From: Prostheceraeus crozeri
Lineage: Eukaryota > Platyhelminthes > Polycladida > Euryleptidae
Assembly (NCBI GenBank): GCA_907163375.1
Contig: CAJQUW010015622.1
Span: forward strand, 372,001 to 436,000
Direction of reading: 5' to 3'
DNA: 64,000 nt
Shown here: positions 1-11,400 of the stretch, in pieces
Numbering within the stretch: position 1 is the stretch's first letter
How the letters are laid out: each line of letters begins with the position of its first letter
Notes under the pieces: model-generated
Databases searched by the model: none
Told to the model about the DNA's origin: nothing
What the model saw: the letters and a program-made list of their open reading frames with translations, nothing else
Made by a program: the position numbers and the translations under genes

Positions 1-840
1 ATAGCAGTAATATAGCATATCGTATTAAAAATAGCATGCCTCAGGCGTGATAAATGGTTTAATGGTCTGTCTAATTCCAACGGCATCCAATTAGATGGCA
101 ACATAGCTCAGTTGATTGAGAGTGCTTCGGTGCGGAAGTGTAGACGGTCCAGGGCACGAGTCGGTCTCCCCTAAGGAGGCACCACCGCTGTCACTTGAGG
201 ATGCTAACTCTAACCTGGTGCCCCACCTCTAGCTTCTAGCATGGCTTCGCGCCTTGGGTGAGGTAGGAATGAGTAAAAAAATGGCATCCAATGCCTGTCA
301 AACAGAACATCTAAAAATTGCATTTTATTTGTGACTTCCCATCTGATGATGAATATGGGTGAACTTGTGCCAGTATCGAGAATCAATGTCACCATCCACA
401 AAGGTGCGAAACATTTGGCTTTCGGGGTTATTAAGTGAATTAAGAGAATAATTTGAACAAATCAATCAATGCAGAAGATACAGATCGTAACAAATTCCAG
501 ACAGAATGACAACACCCATCCACAGCTACAGATCACAGCTACTGAGCTCAATTAAGATGGAATTGGTCGACCCTATCACAAGAGACATACAAACCTCAAT
601 CCAAGGTGCTATTTCACAAAATTTTGAAACAGTTGTTTCATATGCTTAGCGACACACAAACAGAGTTTTTCCATAGAGCCCCAGCTCTTCAGATAATTTA
701 CGTTGTACTGCCAAGGCATCAAAGAATCCATGAAGATTTCCATGAAAAAATCTAAGGAAAAAATTAAAGATGTTTTTCATATAATGTACTGAGATCATCG
801 GAAGACCAGAGACATCTGCACCAAACTATACGCTATTATA
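1..840. other. Left flank without a recognisable gene
   Basis: No open frame here resembles a known protein. Apart from the tRNA-like stretch near position 104, I see only AT-rich sequence up to the TA dinucleotide (839-840) that borders the first mariner-type element. Confidence 0.5.
104..163 (+). repeat. Possible tRNA-derived SINE head
   Basis: Positions 104-120 read TAGCTCAGTTGATTGAG, close to a pol III A box. About 50 bases later GGCACGAGTCG (153-163) is a weak B-box match. The spacing fits a tRNA-like promoter, but the two ends do not form an acceptor stem, so a tRNA-derived SINE head is likelier than a tRNA gene. No second copy was seen in the window, so the call stays weak. Confidence 0.3.
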
Positions 841-2609
841 CAGGGTGAACATAAAAGAATACCCCAACTTTAAAAATTTATTGTGACAGGACTAAGCAAC
901 GCACGAGGTTCGGTGAGGTGTCATTTGTAAGACGACGTTCTGAAGTTACATCTTTGTTCATCTTTGTCCTACCACAGGTAAGGTAAAATTTACTTTTCTC
1001 AAACCACAGTCGGCTATCGATTGACATAATCGTCTTTCTTGAGTTTAATTTTAGATCGTGTGGGACGCCTACACCGGTACGCATGTTGCATTAAGTAATA
1101 TCTATATTCATCCCTCTGGGATTCCCATGAATTGATGCGTGTCAGTTAGTTACCAATCGCGATCGAATGACTCGTCTCTTAATTTAAAACTTTCTACGAG
1201 ACCCATAAGTCATTTTTATCATTCTCCAACATGATTACAGCGAAGCAAAAAGCCTTTTGTGTTATTCAATTCTGCAAATCTGAATCGACAACAACTGTTC
1301 AACGCACCTTTCGTTTGCAGTTTGGGGTGAGGCCACCTGATAGAAAAGAGATCCTACGTTGGTACCGACAATTCGTAGAAACTGGATGCCTGTGTAAAGG
1401 CAAGAGCCCAGGTAGACCTAGAGTGATGGAGGAGAGCGTGGAGCGTACTCGCGGTGCTTTTCTACGAAGTCCACGAAAGTCAACTCGTCGTGCCAACCTT
1501 GAACTGCAAATGCCTCAATCTACGGTGTGGAAGGTTTTGCGAAAGGATTTGAATATGAAACCGTACAAATTACAGCACCTACAAGCTTCAACAAGTGGTG
1601 ATACAGAACAGAGAGTGGAGTTTTGCAATTTCATCTTCGAACAGACTGAGTTGGATGTCTCTTTCATTTCGAAGCTCGTATTCTCAGATGAAGCTATATT
1701 CCACGTGACAGGGAAGGTGAACAAGCACAACGTACGTATATGGTCAACTGAGAATCCTCACGAATCTGTGGAACTTGTACGAGACTCGCCGAAAGTTAAC
1801 GTGTCCTGTGCTATTTCGCAATCTACGGTTTTTGGTCCTTTCTTTTTTGAAGACTCTACTGTAACAGGTACCTACTTTGAGATGCTTGTTCATTGGTTGA
1901 TGCCTCAATTAGAGGAACATGCTGGAAACTTTATTTTTCAGCAAGATGGGGCACCGCCTCACTGGCATCTATCAGTCCGGCAGTACTTGAATAATCATTA
2001 TCCTCAACGCTGGATTGGACGTCATTCATCTACAGATAAAGCCCTTCATCGTTGGCCACCACGAAGCCCAGACTTGTCACCTTGTGATTTTTTTTCTTTG
2101 GGGGTATATTAAGAATTCTGTGTATGTGCCATCACTCCCGACAAATTTAGAAGAACTGAAATCTCGAATCACAGCATCCATCCGATCTGTGACATCGGGG
2201 ATGTTTCAAAACGTCTGGCGTGAGTTTGATTATCGAATGGACGTTGTTCGTGCTGCTGAGGGTGGCCATATTGAGCATATATGATGTTTATATAGGGCCT
2301 ATGATACAAATGGTTAGTATCGTAAAATCGTCTTTTTTTTAATTAAATACTTGATGAAAATAAGGTAGACTTACACTTAAAAAGTTGCAACAGAGTTGTC
2401 GGTAAAATGAATAACAAATATCATGCATTTTTAGCCAAAAATTAATGATCAAAATTTTGTTGAAAACTTAAGAAATTAAGTCATTGCTTTGGTAGTAAAA
2501 AAAACTTCAGAACGTCGTCTTTCATATGACACCTCACCGAACCTCGTGCGTTGCTTAGTCTTGTCACAATAAATTTTTAAAGTTGGGGTATTCTTTTATG
2601 TTCACCCTG
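841..2609 (+). mobile_element. Mariner-type DNA transposon with 107-bp inverted repeats
   Basis: The element is bounded by TA on both sides (839-840 and 2610-2611), the usual Tc1/mariner target duplication. Its ends 841-947 and 2503-2609 are inverted repeats of about 107 bp that begin CAGGGTGAAC and differ at about three positions by eye. They enclose a mariner-type transposase on the plus strand that is broken by a single frameshift. The closely matching repeats suggest fairly recent insertion. Confidence 0.93.
1231..2284 (+). pseudogene. Mariner-type transposase, broken by one frameshift
   Basis: The frame opens at ATG 1231 with an N-terminal helix-turn-helix region, followed by a GRPR linker and a DDE/D catalytic domain. 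The catalytic motifs seen are VFSDEA, FQQDGAPPHW and WPPRSPDLSPCDFF. The first frame stops at 2112. The reading continues in the next frame (LWGYIKN onward) to 2284. The cause is a run of eight T at about 2087-2094 where seven would keep the frame. Between the second and third catalytic aspartates lie 46 residues, five more than in the related intact element at 32.5 kb. It is inactive as read, unless the extra T is a sequencing error. Confidence 0.9.
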
Positions 2610-2964
2610 TATCACATCAAATCATGTTGTTGTAAATATCATTTTAAAATTCCTTATATTAAGCTTTTACTAACTTTTTTGTACCTGAAGATGATTGTCG
2701 GATGGCAATCGAAAAATTTAGAACTTCTTGGCAGGAAATGGCAAGCAACATCTGAGAAACACCTGCTCCTTCCTACTCAAAATATATCATCTCATAGGCC
2801 CACTTCTTTATTTTTTCATACCGAAGCATAGACTTTGATGGAATGAAACACTGATGATAAACTTGTACTTTAATAAGCATGTTAATATATGCACTTTCTT
2901 ACGCATGATTTTATATAGTTATAGCTAGCTTTTGAAGTTCATGCTGTTTTTTTTACTAACTATG

Positions 2965-4560
2965 GCGTGATATAAACCGAGCCGTACGCGAGGCATCACG
3001 GCATAAAGAAATCCACCAAGTCGCTTTCGCTGATGATGTATCAGCTATCCGGGAAACCTGAAAACCTGAAATCGTGATGAGATGATATATTGTACTATGG
3101 ACCAATGCTCGGATTCAACATAAACGAATCTAAATCGTGCATAATTTCCAAAATCGACAGTTATTCAAAATTCAAAGACCTATTTGAAAAACATCAAATT
3201 CAAATAACCAGCAGTGGAAATCGTTTTTGGGGTCCACTTTTGGAACTGAAACAAAGGAGAAGTTTATACAGGAGAAACTGTCCGAGTGGACAAATGAATT
3301 ACAAATGTTGTCACTAATAGCAAACACGTAGCCTCATGCAGCATATTTTGCATTTGCTCACGGACTAATGAGAACAGCACCGGATACTTCAGAGCATCCA
3401 AAGCCACTGGGCGAAGCCATAAATGACTTTATTTGTACTTTGTTCAGAAATCATCGGTTTGATGATGTTGATCGCAAGCTTCTGTCCCTCCCAGCTCTCT
3501 TAGGAGGAATGAACTTTATATTTCCATCACAGAAGAGTGATGTTTTCTGTGAGAACTCGCACATGATCACGAGAAGCGATGTGAACTGTGTCATGACGAA
3601 AGAAAGTGAAACAAGAGGAAACAAACCGTTTAAAGAATAATATCAGAAAAGAAAAGAGAAAATGTGATGAAAATCACTTCCAAAAGATAAAAGACAGTAT
3701 AACATCAAAGGAAAAATTGCGTGCCATAGAAGCATCATCCGAAAAAGGAGCATTCATCTGGTTGACTGTACTCCCACAACACTGAAAAATGGATTTTACC
3801 TTGAAAAACAAGTCTTCCTTGATGCGATAAAGATTCGTTGCCATCTACCGTTAGAGCGTTTACCAGCTATGTGCGTGTGGAGCGTCTTCTGACCCTCAAC
3901 ATGTTTTTTCATGCCACAAAGGTGGTCTCATCATCAACAGGCATAGTGAAATAAGAGATCTGACGGCAGACATTGTTGAAATACCGGTTTGCTCAAACAT
4001 CATCACAGAATTATTAACCTTATTAACCCCGGTTACTGGTGAGGTATTGAAAAAATCCGCTATAACATCAGTAAATGCACGAGCTGATGTATCGGCAGGA
4101 GGATTCTGGGTCAAAGGGCAGGTGACTTTCGCTGACGTAAGGGTTTTCAACCCATTAGCCAAATGCCACATGATTCAGAGTCTGAAGGCCGCACACAGAA
4201 GCAACGAAAATGAGAAGCGCCAATATGTCGACATATTTATACAGATTGAGAATGGAACATTTGCCCTCTCGTTTTCTCTTGCTATGGGGGAATTTTCTCT
4301 TGCTAGGGAATGTCACCGGTTCTTTTCCCACGCAGCTGAACATATCGCAGAAAGAAGAAAAGAGAAACTCTCAAGTGTCATGGATTGGATCAGGGCAAGT
4401 CTCAATTTTGCCTTGATCAGGTCATGCCTTCTATGTCTCCGTAGAACCAGGGCTTCATACAAATTTGATTCGATGGAGCATGCAGACATTGGCACAGTAT
4501 GTCAATTGTCCAAAATGGATTATCATTGATTGCCTCTTCGATTCTGGCACATGCATTTAT
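2965..4560 (+). pseudogene. Decayed retroelement: reverse transcriptase tail and nuclease-like domain
   Basis: Several plus-strand frames in order give pieces of one polyprotein. First comes a reverse-transcriptase box (VAFADD, about 3018-3040), then a thumb-like stretch (3090-3317 and 3368-3640), then a broken region around 3700-3900 (KGAFIWLTVLP). Last is a segment at 4047-4529 containing VNARADVSAGGFW and FADVRVFNP. The spaced acidic residues with a trailing R look like a PD-(D/E)XK-type nuclease. The order resembles RT-bearing elements common in cnidarian, mollusc and other invertebrate genomes (from memory of the family). At least four frame changes make it a fossil. Ends and target duplications are not visible. 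Confidence 0.7.
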
Positions 4561-5927
4561 AGGTGTATCGACATGATTTCTTATTGTTAACCCATAATCC
4601 GTAACTTTTATGACTAATAAAGATTGTTTCCTGAAAAAAAATAAATACCGTATATACCTCAAAAGATGATGATCATACCTCATCATCTCAACGATTTTGT
4701 CAACCGACTCTTAGACAACCATAGAAATTAACAATAGCATAGAAAGTCCTAGAATGGAAATTGCATGAAAATTATGGCACACGCCGGGGGAACTTAGTTG
4801 GGGCAAAAAGCTAATTGCACGAGCTAGTTTTCTTGTTTCGTTGTTGACATTTACATTTATCATGCCAATTTGTGATGTGGATTGTTGCCCCCTTGTCCAA
4901 AGATCATATACACACAAGCAATAATGAATTTACAAAATAATGCAGTGACAGGATGACAAAGAAGGAAATCTTTAAAAACGTTTTGTGCGTTCGTCAGTTT
5001 GAAATATCGCACCAATAATCTACCAAGAGAATAATCAGACATATATGCAACTTGTAATGTCGATTTACAGAACATACATTACTCCAGCTTAAAATCAGAG
5101 GACAAGAAATGTCCGAGTATTCATTTTACTTTAATGGGTTCACCTGTTCAATATATTTGAACAATTTTCAAAATCTTTGCTTGCTTTCGAATATCAGCTT
5201 CCAAAATATTATCGCACTATATCACATAAGTCATTCAATGATTAATCGAAAAGTTGCGGCTGCCTTTCACTTATCTGAGTGATGATTGTAGGTAAAGAAG
5301 CTTCCAATGTGTTCATTCTAGAAAGCCGCTAGCTATCCAATTGTACCCGTAAATTCCTGAGATGCTCTCACAACCAGTACACTGACCACTTTAAATCATG
5401 AGATTGCGAACCAATTTTTAATTCGTATTCCAGTATTGAAAATTTGGATAATAGTTGTCAATAACTGCTACAAATAGGCACACTATGTTAACCCATGAAA
5501 TAGTGGGCTATATCATATGAAACAATACTACCATCTCACTTAAAATTCTCTTTAAGAAAATCCTACAATTTGCTGTCAACAACTCAGACAACTAACTTGA
5601 CAAATACTGTACACCATTTACAATTCAAGTTCAGTCAATCAGAATTCAACTTAGTCAATGATATCTAAATCAGAATTCAAGTTAGTCAATCAGAAGGCAA
5701 GTTCGTCCTTAATCAAAGAAACACTGATATTAACATGATATGAGTCAAATTATCCTTGAATACCTTCTTTGGCAAAACATTTGGGAAGGTAAGTTATCAA
5801 AACTCATAAGTTGGTACCAACCGGTACACTTGTCAGCTACAACTTCTGTGGCTGCAAGAGATACAAAAGATCTTAGTAAATAATAGCTGACGACTGAACA
5901 ACAAATGAACTTGCACAGACTACAGAC
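4561..5927. other. Intergenic stretch with one MITE fragment
   Basis: I found no gene here. The only recognisable piece is the repeat fragment starting near 4720; the rest is AT-rich single-copy-looking sequence. Confidence 0.5.
4720..4830. repeat. Fragment of the CATAG-ended MITE family
   Basis: It begins CATAGAAATTAACAATAG and continues with TAGAATGGAAATTG, then a GGCACA...CCGGGGGAAC...AGTTGGGGCA block. The same succession is found, inverted, in the right half of the complete 256-bp copy at 28216-28471. Only one end is visible, so this is a truncated copy. Confidence 0.45.
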
Positions 5928-7044
5928 CAGGGCTGGGGTGTCGTGCTTTTTTTGACCGACACCGACACCGGATTTTGAAAAGCACGACACCGACACCGGA
6001 TAAAAATAATAATAATAAAATTGACTGAATTGCCCGACTTGTCTTTACTTTTGCTTTGTTTTGTGTCCCTGACTTTCTTTTTTTCGTTGTGTATTGATGG
6101 AAATAAAGGGTATTTCTCATAATAATAATAATAATCCTCGAAACACTACAGGTCATGCACTCCTTTCAGGAGACCTATGATCACGAAAAAAAATCATTTT
6201 CTAACCAAACTTCTTTTCTAAAAATAATGACAACAAAATGACTCTGAAATTGAAAGTGATGCGATGAATAATGAACAATGCTTATGAAACGTGGTGAAAC
6301 AATGGATATGATGACTAATTGAATAAACAGTGAATGATGACAAAAATGAAGATGCTTATTATGATTACATGTGATAAGGTGATACCGTACCACTCAAAAC
6401 AGTTGATAGGCTTAAAACAATCAAAAACACTCAAAACAATTGATTCAGCAATCCACTCAATTCATTCCCAATTCGTGTGAAGGAAGAGGGAAGCGTTCAC
6501 CAAATCCTCCACCATTGAACTTCTCAGATCGGATACAATGAAATGTAGAGATGAAAATAGGCGCTCTACAGATACTTGTGTTGACGGGAGGCAAGACGCA
6601 ACACTCGCAGCTTCACGGATGTCCACCGGGTACATATGGATGATCTCCCACACATCCTTGCCTTTGAGCCGCCCAATTGACTCCATTTCAGTGATCAAAT
6701 CAGCAATTCTGGAGCTGGCCTATCTATCTCAATGGTGATAGCCATGGTGATAGCATTCAGAGCACATAGCATAGAGTGTATTAGGGACCTATCAAGGCAA
6801 GAAGAAACAAAGGCCTGTCACCTTGAACTTTTTGAACCTACATGTAGTAGAGTATACATTAATAACTAATTATGCCTTCCAGTCCGTTTTAGTGAAAATA
6901 TGACTATTTGTCAGTGAAGGAAATCCTTGTGCGATAAAACAATTTATTTTTCCAGCTAAAATTTAAGGTCGGTGTCGGTGTCGTCCCTAAAAATCACGAC
7001 ACCGACACCGGGAAAAAGGGCACGACACCGACACCGCAGCCCTG
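5928..7044 (-). mobile_element. hAT transposon with exact 8-bp target duplication
   Basis: CTACAGAC occurs directly before (5920-5927) and after (7045-7052) the element, the 8-bp duplication expected of hAT insertion. The ends are CAGGGCTGGGGTGTCG on the left and CAGGGCTGCGGTGTCG on the right (inverted). Both subterminal regions carry repeated GACACCGACACCG units. A minus-strand fragment of the transposase C-terminus lies inside, so this is an internally deleted copy. Confidence 0.92.
6462..6698 (-). pseudogene. hAT transposase C-terminal dimerisation domain (fragment)
   Basis: The 78-residue frame contains VASCLPSTQVSVERLFSS followed by SDLRSSM and NASLFLHTNW. This is the C-terminal dimerisation region typical of hAT transposases (P-S/A-x-x-x-S-x-E-R-x-F-S core, then R-x-x-L/M and a terminal N-W). 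Catalytic and zinc-finger parts are missing from this 1.1-kb copy. The frame runs to a normal stop at the end of the domain. Confidence 0.82.
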
Positions 7045-7653
7045 CTACAGACCAACGGCATTATTCAGTTCTAAGTGGTAACCATGGTCTTCATCACCTA
7101 TGACATCCCATCGAGTTTCTCTCTCACACACGCGCACACAGATTTCGCTGTAAGCGCATCGATCTCAAGGTCATTCAATCAGTGATTCAAGAAAGAAGTA
7201 AAATCTGTAACCGACTGAAGCATTTCAAATAATCAATGCTGGCAACTGACTTGAGAGAATGAAAATGGAATTTTTCAATGCAAAAACGCCCACTTTGACA
7301 CATGTCACACTTATGTTCTAACCGAATATTTTCACATTCACCATATCGGAATTAAAGCTACAACTACACTGTAATGATTATAGGCATATCAACAACAAGT
7401 CAGCTTGGTTTGCCTGATGTGTCGAATAATGTATACTGAGCAGGGTGTCGCATTATAACCGGTACTTTTTCAAAAATTCAATTCCTATTTTTTTCTAAGT
7501 TTAAAGAATCCTAGCAAGAAAAATTTAGCAACTAGAATATTTTGAACAATTCTAAATTAAGTACTCATCTTTGCCTACATATACTTCAAATATATGCATA
7601 TAGATATTTATAGATACACATGCACAGCCCCACAAAGTTGTGTGACATATACG
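7045..7653. other. Spacer without recognisable content
   Basis: After the hAT target duplication there is no open frame of interest until the transposase fragment that ends at 7654. Confidence 0.5.
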
Positions 7654-8049
7654 TCACGTTGGGTGTTGCCGAGTTAAAATAGCATTAATCTCTTTTAGAG
7701 TAGCCAATGGTTTTTCGTTGACTATCTCTAACAGTACGTCTCTCATCGAATCATCAACTTTACGATAACGAAGTCCTCCATGCTGATTTGCTGTCCTATT
7801 ACTTCGAGAGTTTGTCATAATTGATCTTGCAGTTTGGCGTTTGATTCCCAATTGTCGGGCAAGATCGATGAAATTGTCTCCGCGTTCGAAAGCTTGAGTC
7901 ATCAACCTTTGCTTATCAACGCTGGCAATTTTCCTGTAGGGGCCTCTTGGCAAATTAATCAGGTTGTTTGTACTTGCTTCACTTTCAAAGTCCATCGTTA
8001 GATTTTTACAGTTCTCAACGCTAATATTTATGACAGACTTGAGATACAA
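7654..8049 (-). pseudogene. Tc1/IS630-like transposase N-terminal helix-turn-helix fragment
   Basis: Residues from about 36 on read PRGPYRKIASVDKQRLM, then FERGDNFIDLARQLGIKRQT, a typical first helix-turn-helix. After it come GGLRYRKVDDSM and KPLATLKEINAIL, resembling the second DNA-binding helix region of Tc1/IS630-type transposases. No catalytic DDE segment follows: the frame stops at 131 residues. No terminal inverted repeats were found around it. It could alternatively be a domesticated DNA-binding protein, but the truncation argues for a fragment. Confidence 0.6.
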
Positions 8050-8393
8050 GTATTTCTATGAAACAGGTGCAGTCACAAAGTATTATTTGAAAATATCGCA
8101 TTCAAAATTGGCGATTACAAGTGCATAGCTATGAAAAAGCTATAATGAGAAATTTAAAATCATTTGAAGATACCAATTGCACTCAAAAGCTTTGTGGACG
8201 AACTTGCCATCTGATTGACCATAGACTTCTATAATATAGCATCTGGACAGATATCTAAAATAGCACGTATACGAGATGAGGCCGATATCGTGTTTCATAT
8301 TGATGTATTTAAGCATGTATCGGTTGATTAATTTTCGTGATAATGTGTAGCTATATCTGAAAGATCATGCCGATTTACATTAATTTTGAAGTA

Positions 8394-9524
8394 CAGTCGA
8401 ACCCGCATATAAGGAAGTGCGTGGGATCAGCAAAAATGTCCTTATAAGCGGGTTGTTCTTACATGCGAGGTTTCTGTAAATTTAATATTTGGGCTCACTT
8501 CAATGAAGAGATGAGTAGTAAATATAATATGTGTAATATCTGATTTAATCAATGATATTTATTAAGCAAGTTTTATACTATTTTTCAATTTTGAAAGTAT
8601 TTTTTGCCGTATTATTGTAATCTGCAACAGTATGCGCAATTATATGCATGCAAATTGAATTACAATTGTGATGACAAAATAATAATGCTACCCATGATTA
8701 AACCTTTCATCCTAGCTGAATTCTATATATCAAAAACTCAGTATCCAATTAGAACATAAAAACTGTTTGAATAGTAAATTATTTGCGAAGTACAGAAATT
8801 AGAACAGTCATAAAGGAGAAAAGAAGTTGGTCAATTTCTTTTGTGTACCTTTACAACTGGAAATTTTCACTAAATCACGTTCCAAGTCGTCAAGGCGATT
8901 CATAGCATTCAAATCGAGGTTTTGTGATTGCAACGCTAATTCGTTATGTGTTGCTCTGCTTTGCTTTCCTCCTAGATATCTTCTGTCGTGTCAAGCCAAA
9001 ACAACATTGTTTTGAATTTTCAAATCCTGCTTTAACAATTGCATTCATATGTAGCTACAACCATGGATATCTGCTACAACAGTCAAATCATGGATATCTG
9101 CGAAAATGAATCATGGATATCCATGAATGAATAAAGAAAATTGCAAGGTATAGATAGCTACAGAGACAGTATACATGTGGTCATAGAAATTAACAATACC
9201 ATAGAAAGTATTATTATCTACTTCCATGCATGTGGTAGTCTATATTGTCTAAGGATAGTTGAAATCATAGAAATGCTTGACAAACAACGATGTCCCCACT
9301 GATGGGTAGTTCCTAATATAAGGGGCTTTATTGTGAAGTTTTACTGTGGATGGGATATGAAATGGGATATGAAATCCTTAGAGCCGGGTTGTCCTTACAT
9401 GCGGTTTCCTTATACGCGGGGCCGATTGTGCATAGATAAATTGAAGTGTGAGTGGGATGCACAGATATGTTCCTTATAAGCGGTTTGTTCTGACATACGG
9501 GGTCTTTATACGCGGGTCCGACTG
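8394..9524. mobile_element. Pogo/Tigger-like non-autonomous element inside copy 1
   Basis: The ends are CAGTCGAACCCGCATATAAG on the left and CAGTCGGACCCGCGTATAAA inverted on the right. TA flanks both sides (8392-8393 and 9525-9526). In the paralogous copy 2, the same host sequence is uninterrupted and has a single TA, so insertion and TA duplication are shown directly. Further internal units of the terminal motif (CCTTATAAGCGG, TTATACGCGGG) occur near 8440 and 9380-9520. No transposase frame is present. Confidence 0.93.
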
Positions 9525-10461
9525 TATAATTCCTATAGTCTCTTTTTCAGTCTGACTTTGCCCATTCGTGAGACTCTAATCAGAATTTTCAGTCGCCTTT
9601 TGCACATTGGCAAATGATTTATCTGAGGAAACTTATTCATGTATCAATCAATGTCATTCACATAGATCTGCTGGCTACTATCTTTTGAATTAAATAAAAC
9701 ATTGGAGTGCTATCAACAGAAATTATTTACGAACACGCAAGATTTTAAGAGAGAGTTAATCAATAATCAAAGTCAAATAATTAATCCTTTGGAAGCAAAC
9801 TGGCATTTCAGGCTTACACTTTTTGCATATATCAGGTCATATATTCCCTTTTCCAAGTGAAGCAGCACATCAAATAACACAAAGTGCTACGTTGATTCGT
9901 GGATTGCTTATTGATTTTGGTTTTACAACCTGAGATGACTTTATTCATTCGGGAACTTTCGAAGAACCAACACCAAAGAAAAACACTACATCTGTTTGTT
10001 GCTTTGCTTTTAATGCCATAGTGGCGCATAGAAGCTCAGAATATTGATGCAACATGCACCAGGATAGAATCGAGCTCTTTATTTTATAAATATTATTCAG
10101 AAATAGCCATATCCATACAGGATGCTCATTTCGATTGTGTGATAGAAGATAATGCAATAGCACTGCAAACTTGTATTATTTTTGCATCACTTAATGAAAT
10201 TTCAGGATCCATCCTATGAGATATGCATTATCCATATAGGGTCCAAAATCACTGTGTAAAATAAGATAAAAAAGTGCATGATCTTTATAATAAAGTGCAG
10301 TATCTTTAGAATATACTCGTCTGTAACCTTGCAATCAGATTTCTGTCGCTCCGAAATTCAAAAAGTACGAGTATAGTCTTACTCGTATTCACACATTTTT
10401 TTAGTTTAATTTGATGCGACGAACGAAGTCAGTTTTCATTTCACATTTGAAGGCTATGCTT

Positions 10462-10812
10462 TCATAGCGATTGAAATTTCTTCTTCTTCCTGAGGAAGAC
10501 GACTGTGAGAATGTATTGGCTGTGGCACCAAAGAAGAGTAATTTTGGTTTGGTCGTCTGCGTAAATCACATTGTTCTTTATCGATAGATTCTGTGGCTTA
10601 TTTTTCAAAGATAAGCAATAAAATGTAGGTGGATAGTCTTTAAATTTACTGTCATTCTTATACCGGTACACAAACACAGAGCATGTGCTCAGCATTTTCC
10701 TTTCTCCACAAACATCGCTGACGATTTGAAAACCACTAATTAACAATGCCCACAGAGCAAGAATAACAAGAATACAATGCACATAACTTCTGTATGAATG
10801 ACATCGATTCAA
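10462..10812 (-). other. Unassigned 116-residue frame with signal-like start
   Basis: The frame begins with a short basic stretch, then a hydrophobic run (HCILVILALWALLISGF) that looks like a signal peptide or membrane segment, followed by a part with four cysteines. Copy 2 preserves the start of the same frame (13494-13859, MNRCHSYRSYVHCIL) but shifts frame after about 50 residues. No family is recognised. It may be chance coding within a repeat, so I do not claim a gene. Confidence 0.2.
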
Positions 10813-10893
10813 ATAGTCAGCCTCATTTCGTATAGCAAGGTCAATGATATCTGTTCAGATTTCTGTCCAGATGCTATATTATAGAAGTCCATG

Positions 10894-11400
10894 GATTGAC
10901 TAACTTGAATTCTGATTTAGATATCATGGACTAACTTGAATTCTGATTGAATGAACTTGAGTTGTAAATGGTGTAGTTTGACTATGATACTGCAAATATG
11001 TTTAAGATCAAAGCAGATCTACTAACCATAGATTTTTCATGTGCCATCGTTGTACATAAGCAAGATATCAAACTTCCATTCTAGTCATAGAAGTAGTATG
11101 GTATTGTTACTATGTTAGTATTGTTAGTATGGTTATTTCTATGGTATTGTTAATTTCTATGATTCTAGTGTACTATTGTCTACTTCTATGCAGACAACAA
11201 AGTATTGATATAGCAAGTAGGTAATATTCCATAATTTGATATCACTATCTGGATCAGTTAATATCAAGCATGGACTTTCTATGGTATAGTAGGACTTTCT
11301 ATTTTTTTCAAAACTATGAATCAGCGATATATTTGGCATTGAAATACAAATTGATGTAAAAAATGTCCTACGTACCTAAAAGTTCAAGTTATATGTGTCT
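10894..11400. other. Spacer rich in CATAGAA repeat pieces
   Basis: Between 11086 and 11320 there are repeated, partly inverted pieces of the CATAGAAATTAACAATAC and CTTCTATG words found at several other places in the window. I see no gene. Confidence 0.45.

Larger units (their letters stand above)
8220..10893. mobile_element. CATAG-ended inverted-repeat element, copy 1 (interrupted)
   Basis: The left end reads CATAGACTTCTATAATATAG and the right end, inverted, CATGGACTTCTATAATATAG; both continue with CATCTGGACAGA. GATTGAC flanks both ends (8213-8219 and 10894-10900). Removing the 1131-bp insertion at 8394-9524 leaves about 1.54 kb that matches copy 2 (12194-13765) along most of its length. No transposase is recognised. 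The copy carries minus-strand frames of unknown meaning at 9945-10163 and 10462-10812. Confidence 0.72.

Noticed and set aside
2015-2284. Separate small gene overlapping the first transposase
   Set aside because: It is the continuation of the same transposase after a one-base frameshift, not an independent gene.
6000-6140. AATAAT microsatellites as regulatory sites
   Set aside because: They are short AT-rich simple repeats inside the hAT element without other signals.
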